Of a stretch of 64,000 nt of DNA, positions 1 to 7,757 are shown one piece after another. Below the pieces are notes generated by a model. It was not told the origin of the DNA and made no database searches. It saw only the letters and a list, made by a program, of their open reading frames with translations. The stretch is from Cohnella thermotolerans DSM 17683 (GTDB lineage: Bacteria; Bacillota; Bacilli; Paenibacillales; Paenibacillaceae): contig NZ_KE386955.1 of the NCBI RefSeq assembly GCF_000429825.1, forward strand, positions 1 to 64,000, given 5' to 3'. The stretch's first letter is position 1; every line of letters begins with the position of its first letter. A program made the position numbers and the translations under genes.

Positions 1-114
1 GGCACGTTGCTCGATATAATCGAACAACGATAGCTGAATCTGACCGGCAATAATCGCGATGATGTCCGTTAGCGTTCGTTTGGCGCGGACGCGCGGCTCA
101 GCGGCGCCCGCCAT
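1..114 (-). CDS. 5' part of an unidentified protein (cut by window edge)
   Basis: An ATG at 114 opens 38 codons without a stop up to the window edge. It starts 9 bases after the stop of the ATPase-EcfT fusion gene and has a weak AAAGG ribosome site about 6 bases upstream, so it could be the third gene of that transcript. The visible N-terminus is basic and then moderately hydrophobic (it contains TLTDIIAIIAGQIQLSLFDY). I do not recognise a family from so little sequence. Confidence 0.5.
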   Translation of the reverse strand, partial: MAGAAEPRVRAKRTLTDIIAIIAGQIQLSLFDYIEQRA

Positions 115-123
115 GCCGCGCCT

Positions 124-1836
124 TTATCCCCACAGCCACAGCAGAGCTGCGGCGGCCATGGCGGAGCTGGCCAGCGCCGTGTCCCGCTTCCGCCACTTCT
201 GCGTTCGCAGCAGGGTCGGATTCCGTCTTCTGCCGACGCCCCGGCTCTCCAGCGCTGCGGCGACTTGATCGCCGATCCGGAACAGGGCGAGCAGGAACGG
301 CAGCGCCGTCGCGAGCAATCGTCGCACGACGGCGCGTAGCGCCATGCTGCTCTCCTTGCCGCGGGCGATCGCATGCCGGGAGAATCGTTCCCATTCGTGC
401 AGGAACATCGGAATGAACCGCAGCATGAGCGTTACCGTCAGAACGAATTTTTGCGCCCAAGCCGGCATCCGTCCCCGGAAAGAGAAGAGCTGCTCCAGCG
501 CTCGCCGCAGCCGAAGCGGCGTAATCGCGAGAGCGAGACCCAGACCGAGAACCATGACGAGGAGCGTTCGGACCATCGATTGCAGCGTGACGAGGAACGC
601 CTCCGAATCGAACGTCCACCCTTTACCGACGCCCGCAACCAACGATACCGTCATCGAGAACAGCAGGAATCCGGTGAGAAGGCCGCGCCAGCGCATGAGC
701 GGCATTCGTCCGAGCGCCGTGGCGGCCAGAACGACAACGGCGGCCATGGCAACGCCGGACCATGAATGGCGCGAAAAAATCGACAGCGACAAGAGCACGT
801 AAGCGAGCCACACCGAGCGGGGATCGAAGGCGGCGAGCGGCACGATTGCGTCGCTTTCTTCACGGTCGACCCGAGGGCGCAGGATCGGCCGGTCGGCCGA
901 TTCGGCCGGAGGGTTCGAGCGCGGCACTTCCTCCATCGTGATCCGGTCGGAATTGGATTGCCCGAATCCGCTCCCGTTCGCGCCCGTACCGCCTCCGTCA
1001 AGCAAGCGCGCCCACTCCTGCGCCAGATCGGCCGGATTCCAGACGCGATCCGGGGGCAAGCCATGCCGAAGCAGCGGCGTAATCGTTCGCAGCCATTCCG
1101 GCACCTCCATGCCGGCTTCCTCCCACCACTCCGGGTGGGACAGCAGATCGCTGCGCCCGCAGCACCGGATTCGGCCGTCCGGCGACAGCAGCAACAACCG
1201 GTCAGCCAGAGGAAGCGCCCATTCGGTGTCGTGGGAGACGAGCAAAATGCCCGCCCCCTCGTCTCGGCGCTTCCTTAACGCGTCTCCGACCCGTTGCTGC
1301 CCCGCCGCGTCCAACCCCGCCGTCGGTTCGTCCACGAGCAGCCACCGGGCAGGCGGCGCTAGCAAACAAGCCAATGCCAGCCGCCGTCTCTCGCCCCCGC
1401 TCATCCGGAACGGATCGCGGCTTCGCCACGAAGCGTCCCAGCCTACCGCCGCAAGCGCCCGATCGATCCATTCGTCGCGTTCGGCATCCGTCAACGAATA
1501 GGGCTTCAGCGCCTCGTTCAACTCATCCCCCGCCGTCCGGGAGACGATGTATTCTTCCGGCGCCTGGGAGGCATAAGCGTACTGCCTGAGCGCCGCGGTA
1601 TTAATACGGCGCTTGCCGTTCGCGCGTTCCAGCCAAAGCGGCTCTTCCCCGTACGACACCCGTATCCCTTCCGGGTCGCGCAAGCCGGCGGCGATCTCCA
1701 GCAAGCTCGTTTTGCCCGTTCCGTTCGCGCCGAGCAGCACCGTCACCGTTCCGGCCCGGATGGCGATCTCTTGCCCGAGCGGTCCGCGAAGCCGCAGTTC
1801 GCTCCCGCCTTCGGTTGCGTCAACCACGTTCCGCAC
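124..1836 (-). CDS. ECF transporter ATPase-EcfT fusion protein (ecfA'-ecfT)
   Basis: A 570-residue fusion of an ABC ATPase and the EcfT transmembrane coupling subunit of an energy-coupling-factor vitamin transporter. Residues 1-250 are the ATPase: Walker A GANGTGKTS, signature MSGGERRR, Walker B LLVDEPTAGLD and switch histidine VSHDTE. After a polar linker (about 255-340) come the hydrophobic EcfT segments and the two coupling motifs AIARGKE and ALESRGVG. The start is GTG, and the gene overlaps the upstream ATPase gene by 17 bases, so translation is likely coupled. These two subunits are normally separate genes. With bioY divergent next door, biotin is the likely substrate. Confidence 0.85.
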   Translation of the reverse strand: MRNVVDATEGGSELRLRGPLGQEIAIRAGTVTVLLGANGTGKTSLLEIAAGLRDPEGIRVSYGEEPLWLERANGKRRINTAALRQYAYASQAPEEYIVSRTAGDELNEALKPYSLTDAERDEWIDRALAAVGWDASWRSRDPFRMSGGERRRLALACLLAPPARWLLVDEPTAGLDAAGQQRVGDALRKRRDEGAGILLVSHDTEWALPLADRLLLLSPDGRIRCCGRSDLLSHPEWWEEAGMEVPEWLRTITPLLRHGLPPDRVWNPADLAQEWARLLDGGGTGANGSGFGQSNSDRITMEEVPRSNPPAESADRPILRPRVDREESDAIVPLAAFDPRSVWLAYVLLSLSIFSRHSWSGVAMAAVVVLAATALGRMPLMRWRGLLTGFLLFSMTVSLVAGVGKGWTFDSEAFLVTLQSMVRTLLVMVLGLGLALAITPLRLRRALEQLFSFRGRMPAWAQKFVLTVTLMLRFIPMFLHEWERFSRHAIARGKESSMALRAVVRRLLATALPFLLALFRIGDQVAAALESRGVGRRRNPTLLRTQKWRKRDTALASSAMAAAALLWLWG

Positions 1837-2680
1837 CTGCTTTCTCGCGAACGCGAAGACTGCACCATTCTTCTTCCGTCATCGGAAGCGGAGCGGCAAG
1901 CCGCCCCAATCGGTGCAGCTCCACCGCCAGCGAAGCCAGATACGGCAGGCGCAGGCCGCATGCGGCGCACGGAGACGTCTCCCGCAACGGGTCCGCGCCA
2001 TACAGAAACTCCCGGCCGTTCCCGTCGAAGACGAGGCGGCCGCCCGCCATCGCCGCAACCCGCGAATCGGGGCGCAGCTCCTCCAGCCGCTGCGTCACCC
2101 AGACGACCGCCGTGCCTTCGGCTTGCAGCTCGCGGGCAATCGCCATCACTTTGCTCCCGGCCGCGGCATCGAGCATCGACGTCGCTTCGTCGAAGACGAT
2201 CAGCGGCGAACGGCCGGCCGCCGCAGCGGCGACGGCCGCCAATTGCCGCTGCCCGCCCGACAACCGCTTCCACGGCAGGTCCGCCAGCGCGAGCAGATCC
2301 GCCCGCTCCAGCATTCGCTCCGCCCGTTGCGGAATTTCCGGCGCGGGAACGCCCATCCATTCCAGCGCGAACGTCATCTCTTCGCGGGGCGTCTCCCCGA
2401 ACAGCTGCGCATCCGGCTGCTGCATGACGTACGCGGACGGCATAGCGCCGGCGAAGCCGCGCCGGATCGTGCCAGTCGCTCCGCTCGCAGACAGCCCGGC
2501 CACAATGCGGGCGAGCGTCGACTTGCCGCTGCCGTTGACGCCGACGAGATTCAGCCACTCTCCGCGCGCGAGCCGCAGCTCGACGCCTTCAAGACGCACG
2601 GGCGACGAACCGTCATCCGGATCCGAATGCACGGTTAACCCTTTTATAAGCAGATCGTCGTCCTGCGGCAAACCAAACAT
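1820..2680 (-). CDS. ECF transporter ATP-binding protein (ecfA)
   Basis: A 286-residue ABC ATPase, first gene of the minus-strand ECF operon. It has Walker A GVNGSGKSTLAR, signature RLSGGQRQLA and Walker B LIVFDEATSMLD. The switch position reads VTQRLEE, with Gln where ECF ATPases normally carry His, so this site may be degenerate. The frame is open to an ATG at 2725, but that codon abuts the BirA operator. The ATG at 2680 has a GAAGAGGG ribosome site and is preferred. It should pair with the ATPase half of the downstream fusion to energise BioY. Confidence 0.85.
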   Translation of the reverse strand: MFGLPQDDDLLIKGLTVHSDPDDGSSPVRLEGVELRLARGEWLNLVGVNGSGKSTLARIVAGLSASGATGTIRRGFAGAMPSAYVMQQPDAQLFGETPREEMTFALEWMGVPAPEIPQRAERMLERADLLALADLPWKRLSGGQRQLAAVAAAAAGRSPLIVFDEATSMLDAAAGSKVMAIARELQAEGTAVVWVTQRLEELRPDSRVAAMAGGRLVFDGNGREFLYGADPLRETSPCAACGLRLPYLASLAVELHRLGRLAAPLPMTEEEWCSLRVREKAGAERG

Positions 2681-2725
2681 TCGTTTCCCTCTTCCCAATC
2701 GAGAATTCTCATGGTAAAATGCCAT

Positions 2726-2758
2726 TTGTTAACCACGACTCAAAATACAGGTTAACAT
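2726..2758. promoter_or_regulatory. BirA-type biotin operator
   Basis: TTGTTAACC at 2726-2734 and GGTTAACAT at 2750-2758 are separated by 15 bases. This matches the Gram-positive BirA operator (TTGTTAACC, about 15 bases, GGTTAACAA) at 17 of 18 arm positions. It lies between the divergent ecfA and bioY genes, where it could repress both. A BirA with an N-terminal HTH is encoded at 58538-59509. Confidence 0.88.
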
Positions 2759-2777
2759 TAGAAAGGGGTATTTGACA

Positions 2778-3413
2778 ATGTCCGTACCAACATCCGTTCC
2801 TCCTTCCGCCGAAGAGACGTCCATCCCGACACAGTCCGCCGGATGGATTCGCGGAACCGTCTACACCGCTTTATTCGCCGCTTTGTTCGTCGCCTTCAGC
2901 TCCATCTCGGTGCCGCTAGTCTTCTCGCCGGTTCCGATCACGCTGCAGACGCTCGCCGTCATGCTGGCGGGAGGACTGCTCGGCCCGGTCTACGGCTTCT
3001 GGAGCATCGCCATCGTCGTCATCCTGACCGCGGCGGGCTTGCCGCTGCTGCACGGCAACGGCGGATTGGCGGTGCTGTACGGTCCGACCGGCGGCTATAT
3101 TTGGATGTTCCCCTTCGCCGCCCTGTTCATCGGCTGGGTCAGCGACCGGCTGTTCCGCGGCGTTCGCCGGCTCACTCCGGCCCGCTTCGCGATTCTCGCC
3201 GTCGCCGTCTTTGCATTCGGCGCCATTCTCGTCTATGCGGGCGGCGTCCCCTGGCTCGCGCATAAAGCGCATTTTTCGTTCGGCAAAGCGATGGCGACCG
3301 GCTGCTATCCGTTCCTCCTCGGCGATACGGTCAAAACGGTCGTCGCCACCGTCGCGATCGGCGCGCTGCGTCCGCTCCTCCCCGGCTTCAAGACCAAAGG
3401 CCGGTCCGCCTAA
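2778..3413 (+). CDS. bioY: Biotin transporter BioY (ECF S component)
   Basis: A 211-residue integral membrane protein, the substrate-binding S component of a biotin ECF transporter. The BioY family sequence is clear, including the start of the first membrane helix (TALFAALFVAFS), the VPITLQTLAVMLAGGLLGP region and the GPTGGYIWMFP segment. About six membrane segments are expected. The frame is also open from a TTG at 2772, but the ATG at 2778 lies 9 bases after the AAAGGGG ribosome site and is the better start. It is transcribed divergently from the ATPase and EcfT genes across a BirA operator, so repression by biotin-loaded BirA is the expected control. Confidence 0.93.
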   Translation: MSVPTSVPPSAEETSIPTQSAGWIRGTVYTALFAALFVAFSSISVPLVFSPVPITLQTLAVMLAGGLLGPVYGFWSIAIVVILTAAGLPLLHGNGGLAVLYGPTGGYIWMFPFAALFIGWVSDRLFRGVRRLTPARFAILAVAVFAFGAILVYAGGVPWLAHKAHFSFGKAMATGCYPFLLGDTVKTVVATVAIGALRPLLPGFKTKGRSA

Positions 3414-3434
3414 GCCGAGTAAATACGCGACCTG

Positions 3435-3468
3435 AGAAGGGCTTCCGTCCGAGAAGGAAGCCCTTCTT
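3435..3468 (+). terminator. Rho-independent terminator after bioY
   Basis: A 12-base stem (AGAAGGGCTTCC with GGAAGCCCTTCT) around a 9-base loop lies 21 bases after the bioY stop. The T-run after the stem is short. Confidence 0.7.
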
Positions 3469-3509
3469 GCATTTGGCGCGACACGCGAAGACCTTCGCTT
3501 GGGGGATGA

Positions 3510-3758
3510 ATGTACAAGCAAGCGAATGCCGCTCCGCATAAAGTGGAGGGTACGACAGAGAACCTACATCCGCCCGTGCTTGGAACGCCCTCCAACCTGT
3601 TCGATCGCAGCCTTCGGCTGTCGCCGGCCGCCATGCGAGCCTTGCAGCTCGCGCCCGGGGCCCGCTTGACGCTTGCTTACGATCAGAACAAGCGAACGCT
3701 GTCGTTCGTGCGGCGAATGCCGAAGCCCGGCAAACGAACGGGCGACGCCTTGTTCTGA
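3510..3758 (+). CDS. Small hypothetical protein
   Basis: An 82-residue plus-strand frame, one of only two convincing genes on this strand. It has a GGGGG ribosome site only about 4 bases before the ATG, so initiation is uncertain. The C-terminal half (RSLRLSPAAMRALQLAPGAR, then a LTLAYDQ strand and a basic tail ending PGKRTGDALF) has an AbrB-like spacing of a short strand, turn and strand. I cannot assign a family. There is no signal peptide or membrane segment. The bioY terminator separates it from bioY, so it would need its own promoter, which I could not identify. Confidence 0.45.
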   Translation: MYKQANAAPHKVEGTTENLHPPVLGTPSNLFDRSLRLSPAAMRALQLAPGARLTLAYDQNKRTLSFVRRMPKPGKRTGDALF

Positions 3759-3777
3759 CGGCGCCGCCCGCATTCGG

Positions 3778-3873
3778 TCATTTCGATTTTTTCTTGGCCG
3801 CAGAGCGGCCCTGCTTCTTCGGATCGCTAGGCTGCGGCGCTCTCGTCTGGGAATTCGGAATGCCTTCCGTCAT
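3778..3873 (-). CDS. 31-residue basic protein, probable forespore (SASP-like) product
   Basis: The product begins MTEGIPNSQTRAPQPSDP and ends in a lysine-rich tail (SAAKKKSK). A perfect AAGGAGG lies 10 bases before the ATG. The promoter just upstream fits the sigma-G consensus closely (TGAATA, 18 bases, CAAGCTA), so expression in the forespore is predicted. Small size, high Lys/Arg and many Gly/Pro/Ser/Gln resemble the minor small acid-soluble spore proteins, but I cannot match a named family. Function is inferred from promoter and composition only. Confidence 0.6.
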   Translation of the reverse strand: MTEGIPNSQTRAPQPSDPKKQGRSAAKKKSK

Positions 3874-3890
3874 CGCCTCTTGTCCTCCTT

Positions 3891-3926
3891 AAGCTAAGCT
3901 CGCTTCTTGGGAAGCGAGCTTAGCTT
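3891..3926. repeat. Perfect 16-bp inverted repeat abutting a ribosome-binding site
   Basis: AAGCTAAGCTCGCTTC at 3891-3906 and its exact complement at 3911-3926 flank a TTGG loop. On the minus strand the stem ends at the base before the AAGGAGG of the 31-residue gene. No T-run follows, so it is a poor terminator. It could block ribosome access in read-through RNA from ricA. Confidence 0.85.
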
Positions 3927-3951
3927 GCGGACAAGCGGAATCACTTATTCA
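3921..3951 (-). promoter_or_regulatory. Putative sigma-G promoter for the 31-residue gene
   Basis: Minus strand -35 TGAATA (3946-3951) and -10 CAAGCTA (3921-3927), spacer 18. The sigma-G consensus is TGMATA, 17-18 bases, CATNMTA, so 12 of 13 positions fit. The -35 overlaps the ricA stop codon. The predicted start (about 3914) falls inside the 5' arm of the inverted repeat. Confidence 0.6.
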
Positions 3952-4449
3952 GTCGCAATTCTCCGGAGCTTCCGCCGGCTGCGCCGCTTCGACGTCGAGC
4001 TTCTCGGCGACGGAATCGCGGATGACGCTGACGATCGACTGCAGCAGGTAGTTGACGTCCGTCTGGCTTTGCTGGAATTGCTGCACGATCGGAATAGCGT
4101 CCAGTTCGTCCTGGAGCGCCTCGATTTCCTTCTCGATTTTCTCGACCATTTGCTGGTTTTTGAACGTCGTCTGGAAAGCGACGAGCTCTTTCTGCTTCTT
4201 CTTGATTTGCGCGATCAGCCCTTGTACCCGCTCGTGGTTTTGAATGAGCTTCTCCGCCTTCTGGTACACGGAGACTTCCTCGGTCGTCGTAATCAAATGA
4301 GCCAATTCGCGCGCCCGTGCCAAAATATCTTCGCGAACGATCAGATCGCGACTGTCAAACCGGGGAATGACGTATTCCCCTTCTTCGTGGCCGTGCTGGC
4401 CATGGTCGTGGTCATGCGCGTGTTCAGCTGCTGGATTCGTAGCCGACAT
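3949..4449 (-). CDS. ricA: RicA (YmcA), YlbF-family regulator of the RicAFT complex
   Basis: A 166-residue YlbF/YmcA-family protein, placed directly after miaB as in B. subtilis. In that species RicA, RicF and RicT form a complex carrying [4Fe-4S] clusters that influences Spo0A phosphorylation and RNase Y processing. The helical core (about residues 38-150) includes LIQNHERVQGLIAQIKKKQK. The only Cys is at the extreme C-terminus (ENCD), matching the terminal ligand position of RicA. Residues 9-22 form a His/Asp-rich extension (HAHDHDHGQHGHEE) that I do not recall from other RicA proteins. A good AAGGAGAA ribosome site precedes the ATG. Confidence 0.85.
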   Translation of the reverse strand: MSATNPAAEHAHDHDHGQHGHEEGEYVIPRFDSRDLIVREDILARARELAHLITTTEEVSVYQKAEKLIQNHERVQGLIAQIKKKQKELVAFQTTFKNQQMVEKIEKEIEALQDELDAIPIVQQFQQSQTDVNYLLQSIVSVIRDSVAEKLDVEAAQPAEAPENCD

Positions 4450-4539
4450 AGGTTCGATTCTCCTTCGATTCGCAAATGTTAGGCTCGGCGCAAACCGGCC
4501 CTAACGCCGAATGGGATCTTGGATTGGCCGTTTCTAGCT

Positions 4540-6105
4540 TTAAGCGCCGTGCGACAGCGCCGTACGGACGGGCGGCTCGGCCGCTTCCGCGGTAATGTAC
4601 CACGTTTGGGGCTTCGTTACGCGAACTTGCACGAATTCGCCGATCCACTCCTTCGGTCCTTCGAAATGGATCAGCTTGTTGGTACGGGTTCGGCCGGACA
4701 GGACGTTCGGGTTGTTCTTGCTCTGTCCTTCGACCAGCACCTCTACCGTCTGGCCTGCAAGACGCTCGTTGCTCTCGAGACTCAGCTCGGCGATCAGCTC
4801 GTTCAGCCGAACGAGACGCTTCTGCTTGACCTCGTACGGTACGTTGTCCTCCATGCCGGCGGCCGGCGTCCCTTCGCGGGGCGAGTAAATGAAGGTAAAC
4901 GCCGATGCGAATTTCGCTTCGCGAACGAGCGACAGCGTCTCTTCGAACTGCTCCTCCGTCTCCCCCGGGAAGCCGACGATAATGTCCGTCGTCAGCACGA
5001 CGTCCGGGATGGCCGCCCGAATGCGGCGGACGAGATCGAGGAAATGCTCGCGCGTATATTTGCGGCTCATCCGCTTCAGCACCTCCGTGCTGCCCGATTG
5101 CACCGGCAGATGAATATGCTCGACGAGATTGCCGCCCTTGGCGAGCACTTCGATCAGATGATCGTCGAAATCGCGCGGATGGCTCGTCGTAAAGCGGACG
5201 CGGGGAATGCCGATGCTGCGGATGTCGTCCATCAGATCGCCGAAGCGGTACTTGCGGTCCGTGAAGTCCTTGCCGTAAGCGTTCACGTTCTGGCCGAGCA
5301 GCGTAATCTCCTTGTAGCCCTGCCGCGCCAGGTCGCGCACTTCGGCCAGCACGTCTTCCGGCAGGCGGCTGCGTTCCTTGCCCCGCGTGTATGGAACGAT
5401 GCAGTACGTGCAGAATTTGTCGCAGCCGTACATAATGTTGACCCAAGCCCGCAGCCCTTGGCGCTTCTTCGGCAAATTCTCGATAATGTCGCCCTCCTTG
5501 GACCACACCTCGACGACCATTTCTTTGCCGAAATACGCTTCCTGCAGCAGATGCGGCAGCCGGTGAATGTTGTGCGTGCCGAAAATGAGATCGACGAACG
5601 CATGCTTCTGCATAATCCGGTTAACGACGGCCGCTTCCTGCGACATGCAGCCGCAGACGCCGAGGATGAGCCCCGGCTTCTCAAGCTTGAGCCCTTTGAG
5701 ATGGCCCAGTTCGCCGAACACCTTGTCCTCCGCGTTCTCGCGCACCGCGCACGTATTCAGCAGAATGACGTCGGCTTCGGTCCGGTCCTCGGTGGAGGTG
5801 AATCCCATCTCTTCGAACAGACCGCGCATCACTTCGGTGTCGTGCTCGTTCATCTGGCAGCCGTACGTGTAAATCAAATACTTCTTGCCGACTCCGAGCG
5901 AACGCAGCTCGTCGGGAACGGCGTTCTCGTAATGCACGCGGATCTCTTCCTTGCCGCGCTGCTTCTCCTGCCGGTAGTTCGGCTCGGATTTAATATGAAT
6001 ATCGCGACCGCCAAGGCGGATCGTTCTTCCGTGTTCGTCCTCGGAAATGACCTTGGCGCCGGAGAAATCAAAATACTTGCTGTAATCTTTGCTCTCGCCA
6101 GCCAC
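4540..6105 (-). CDS. miaB: tRNA-2-methylthio-N6-dimethylallyladenosine synthase MiaB
   Basis: A radical-SAM methylthiotransferase that adds a methylthio group to i6A37 in tRNA, using two [4Fe-4S] clusters. It has the N-terminal UPF0004 domain ([10 protein letters not shown], then [10 protein letters not shown]), the radical-SAM CxxxCxxC motif in [15 protein letters not shown], and a C-terminal TRAM domain ([20 protein letters not shown]). The frame is open from a TTG at 6135, but GTG at 6105 follows GGGAGGGG by 7 bases and gives 521 residues. It lies 90 bases upstream of ricA, the usual Bacillales pair. Confidence 0.95.
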   Translation of the reverse strand: MAGESKDYSKYFDFSGAKVISEDEHGRTIRLGGRDIHIKSEPNYRQEKQRGKEEIRVHYENAVPDELRSLGVGKKYLIYTYGCQMNEHDTEVMRGLFEEMGFTSTEDRTEADVILLNTCAVRENAEDKVFGELGHLKGLKLEKPGLILGVCGCMSQEAAVVNRIMQKHAFVDLIFGTHNIHRLPHLLQEAYFGKEMVVEVWSKEGDIIENLPKKRQGLRAWVNIMYGCDKFCTYCIVPYTRGKERSRLPEDVLAEVRDLARQGYKEITLLGQNVNAYGKDFTDRKYRFGDLMDDIRSIGIPRVRFTTSHPRDFDDHLIEVLAKGGNLVEHIHLPVQSGSTEVLKRMSRKYTREHFLDLVRRIRAAIPDVVLTTDIIVGFPGETEEQFEETLSLVREAKFASAFTFIYSPREGTPAAGMEDNVPYEVKQKRLVRLNELIAELSLESNERLAGQTVEVLVEGQSKNNPNVLSGRTRTNKLIHFEGPKEWIGEFVQVRVTKPQTWYITAEAAEPPVRTALSHGA

Positions 6106-6195
6106 TTCATTTCCCCTCCCTGCAACGTTGATCAACGGCTTCGAATGAACGCAACCTTGCTTGCGCCCATCCTTTGAATTATATCACGAACCGGT

Positions 6196-6774
6196 TCAAG
6201 CGACAATTTCGCCCTCGTCGCCCGTGCGGACGCCGGCCGCGTTGCCTTCGTCGGTGTCGATATGCATGTCGAGCGCGAACTGGTCGGACACTCTCGCAAT
6301 GACGTTCTCGAACACAAGGCCGCGTTCGCCGCCGACCCTCACCTTGAGGAGCTGCTTGTCCCGAATGCCCCAGCGCTCGGCGTCCGACGTGTGGAAATGG
6401 ATATGGCGCGCAGCCACGATGACGCCCCGGTCCACCGTCACTTCGCCGGCCGGACCGACGATGCGGATGCCCGGCGTGCCGTCGATCTGTCCGGATTCCC
6501 GCACCGGCGGGTTCAAGCCCAATTGGAAGGCGTCCGTCCGCGACACTTCGAGCTGCGTCGCTTTGCGGGCGGGTCCGAGAATTCTCACTTTCGAAAACGA
6601 GCCCTTGGGTCCGTACACGGCGACCGTCTCGTTCGCGGCGAACTGCCCCGGCTGCGACAACGGCTTCAGCACCGTCAGCTCCGCCCCTTCGCCGAACAGA
6701 ATCGCGATATGCTCCTTCGTCAAATGAATGTGGCGCGCCGAGACGCCCACCGGCACTTTGCGTGCTTCGCTCAT
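6196..6774 (-). CDS. pduL: Phosphate propanoyltransferase / acetyltransferase, PduL family
   Basis: A 192-residue PduL-type phosphotransacylase interconverting acyl-CoA and acyl phosphate. The paired zinc-ligand signatures are visible (VSARHIHLT near residue 12 and VAARHIHFHTSDAERWG near residue 118). There is no N-terminal microcompartment-targeting extension and no pdu or eut gene is near. It therefore probably works as a free phosphotransacetylase with the acetate kinase at 40678-41907. The gene stands alone between miaB and korB. Confidence 0.9.
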   Translation of the reverse strand: MSEARKVPVGVSARHIHLTKEHIAILFGEGAELTVLKPLSQPGQFAANETVAVYGPKGSFSKVRILGPARKATQLEVSRTDAFQLGLNPPVRESGQIDGTPGIRIVGPAGEVTVDRGVIVAARHIHFHTSDAERWGIRDKQLLKVRVGGERGLVFENVIARVSDQFALDMHIDTDEGNAAGVRTGDEGEIVA

Positions 6775-6839
6775 GAGAGTTCCGCCTTTCCGGAAGTTTC
6801 TGCATAGTTCCCTTGTCTTCCGTTATTATAGCGCAACAT

Positions 6840-6873
6840 AACAAAAGAGGCACACGGTTCGCCCGCGCGCCTC
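6840..6873 (-). terminator. Rho-independent terminator after korB
   Basis: On the minus strand an 11-bp stem with G-U pairs (GAGGCGCGCGG with CCGTGTGCCTC), loop GCGAA, is followed by TTTTGTT. It lies 17 bases after the korB stop. Confidence 0.8.
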
Positions 6874-6889
6874 CCCGAAAAAAACGCGA

Positions 6890-7756
6890 TTATTTGAATT
6901 CCGCCAACAATTTGTCGAAATCTTCCCTGCTCAGGGTGAGATCCTGCTTGGCCAGCGCCTCCGGCTTGAAGCCGACGACGAGATCTTCGTACGGCTTGCG
7001 CTCCTTGTCCTGGTAGATCAGCCCGGTCAGCATGCCGTTCGTCTCCATGATTTTGTTCATGGCCGCGATGCGGTTGGACGGATCGTAGTCCGGGAACTGG
7101 TCTAAATTGACGATATTTTCTTTGAACCAATCGTACGTGTTTACCTTGTTGAACGTAACGCACGGGCTGAAGACGTTGATAAGCGAGAAGCCCTTGTGCT
7201 TGAGGCCCGCTTCGATCAGGCTCGTCAGCTGCTTCAGGTCGCTGGAGAACGATTGGGCGACGAACGTCGCGCCCGCCGACAAGGCGATCTCGAGCGGCGA
7301 CAGCGTGTTCTCGATCGAGCCTTCCGGCGTCGATTTGGTCTTGAAGCCCTCGGCGCTGCGGGGTGACGTTTGCCCCTTCGTCAAGCCGTAGATCTGGTTG
7401 TCCATGACGATATAGGTAATGTCGAGATTGCGGCGGATCGCATGGACGGTGTGGCCCATGCCGATCGCGAAGCCGTCTCCGTCGCCGCCCGAGGCGATGA
7501 CCGTCAGCTCGCGGTTGGCGAGCTTGACGCCTTGGGCGATCGGCAGCGCGCGGCCGTGAATGCCGTGCAGGCCGTAAGCGTTAATGTAGCCGGAGATCCG
7601 GCCCGAACAGCCGATCCCCGAGATGACGGCGAGCTGCTCCGGCTCGAGCCCGATGTTCGCCGCCGCGCGCTGAATGGCCGCCTGTACGGAGAAGTCTCCG
7701 CAGCCCGGGCACCAGTTCGGCTTGACGTTGTTGCGGAACTCTTTGAACGTAGCCAT
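6890..7756 (-). CDS. korB: 2-oxoacid:ferredoxin oxidoreductase beta subunit
   Basis: A 288-residue thiamine-diphosphate-binding subunit of a CoA-acylating 2-oxoacid:ferredoxin oxidoreductase, most like 2-oxoglutarate enzymes. C16 and C19 in NWCPGCGDF are cluster ligands. The TPP-binding stretch GGDGDGFAIGMGH and YIVMDNQIYGLTKGQTSP are intact. It pairs with the alpha/gamma fusion subunit upstream, one base away. No ferredoxin-domain delta subunit is present, as usual for two-subunit enzymes. The exact 2-oxoacid cannot be read from sequence alone. Confidence 0.92.
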   Translation of the reverse strand: MATFKEFRNNVKPNWCPGCGDFSVQAAIQRAAANIGLEPEQLAVISGIGCSGRISGYINAYGLHGIHGRALPIAQGVKLANRELTVIASGGDGDGFAIGMGHTVHAIRRNLDITYIVMDNQIYGLTKGQTSPRSAEGFKTKSTPEGSIENTLSPLEIALSAGATFVAQSFSSDLKQLTSLIEAGLKHKGFSLINVFSPCVTFNKVNTYDWFKENIVNLDQFPDYDPSNRIAAMNKIMETNGMLTGLIYQDKERKPYEDLVVGFKPEALAKQDLTLSREDFDKLLAEFK

Positions 7757-7757
7757 G

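Noticed and set aside
4519-6177. 552-codon plus-strand open frame
   Set aside because: Antisense to miaB, which has all catalytic motifs.
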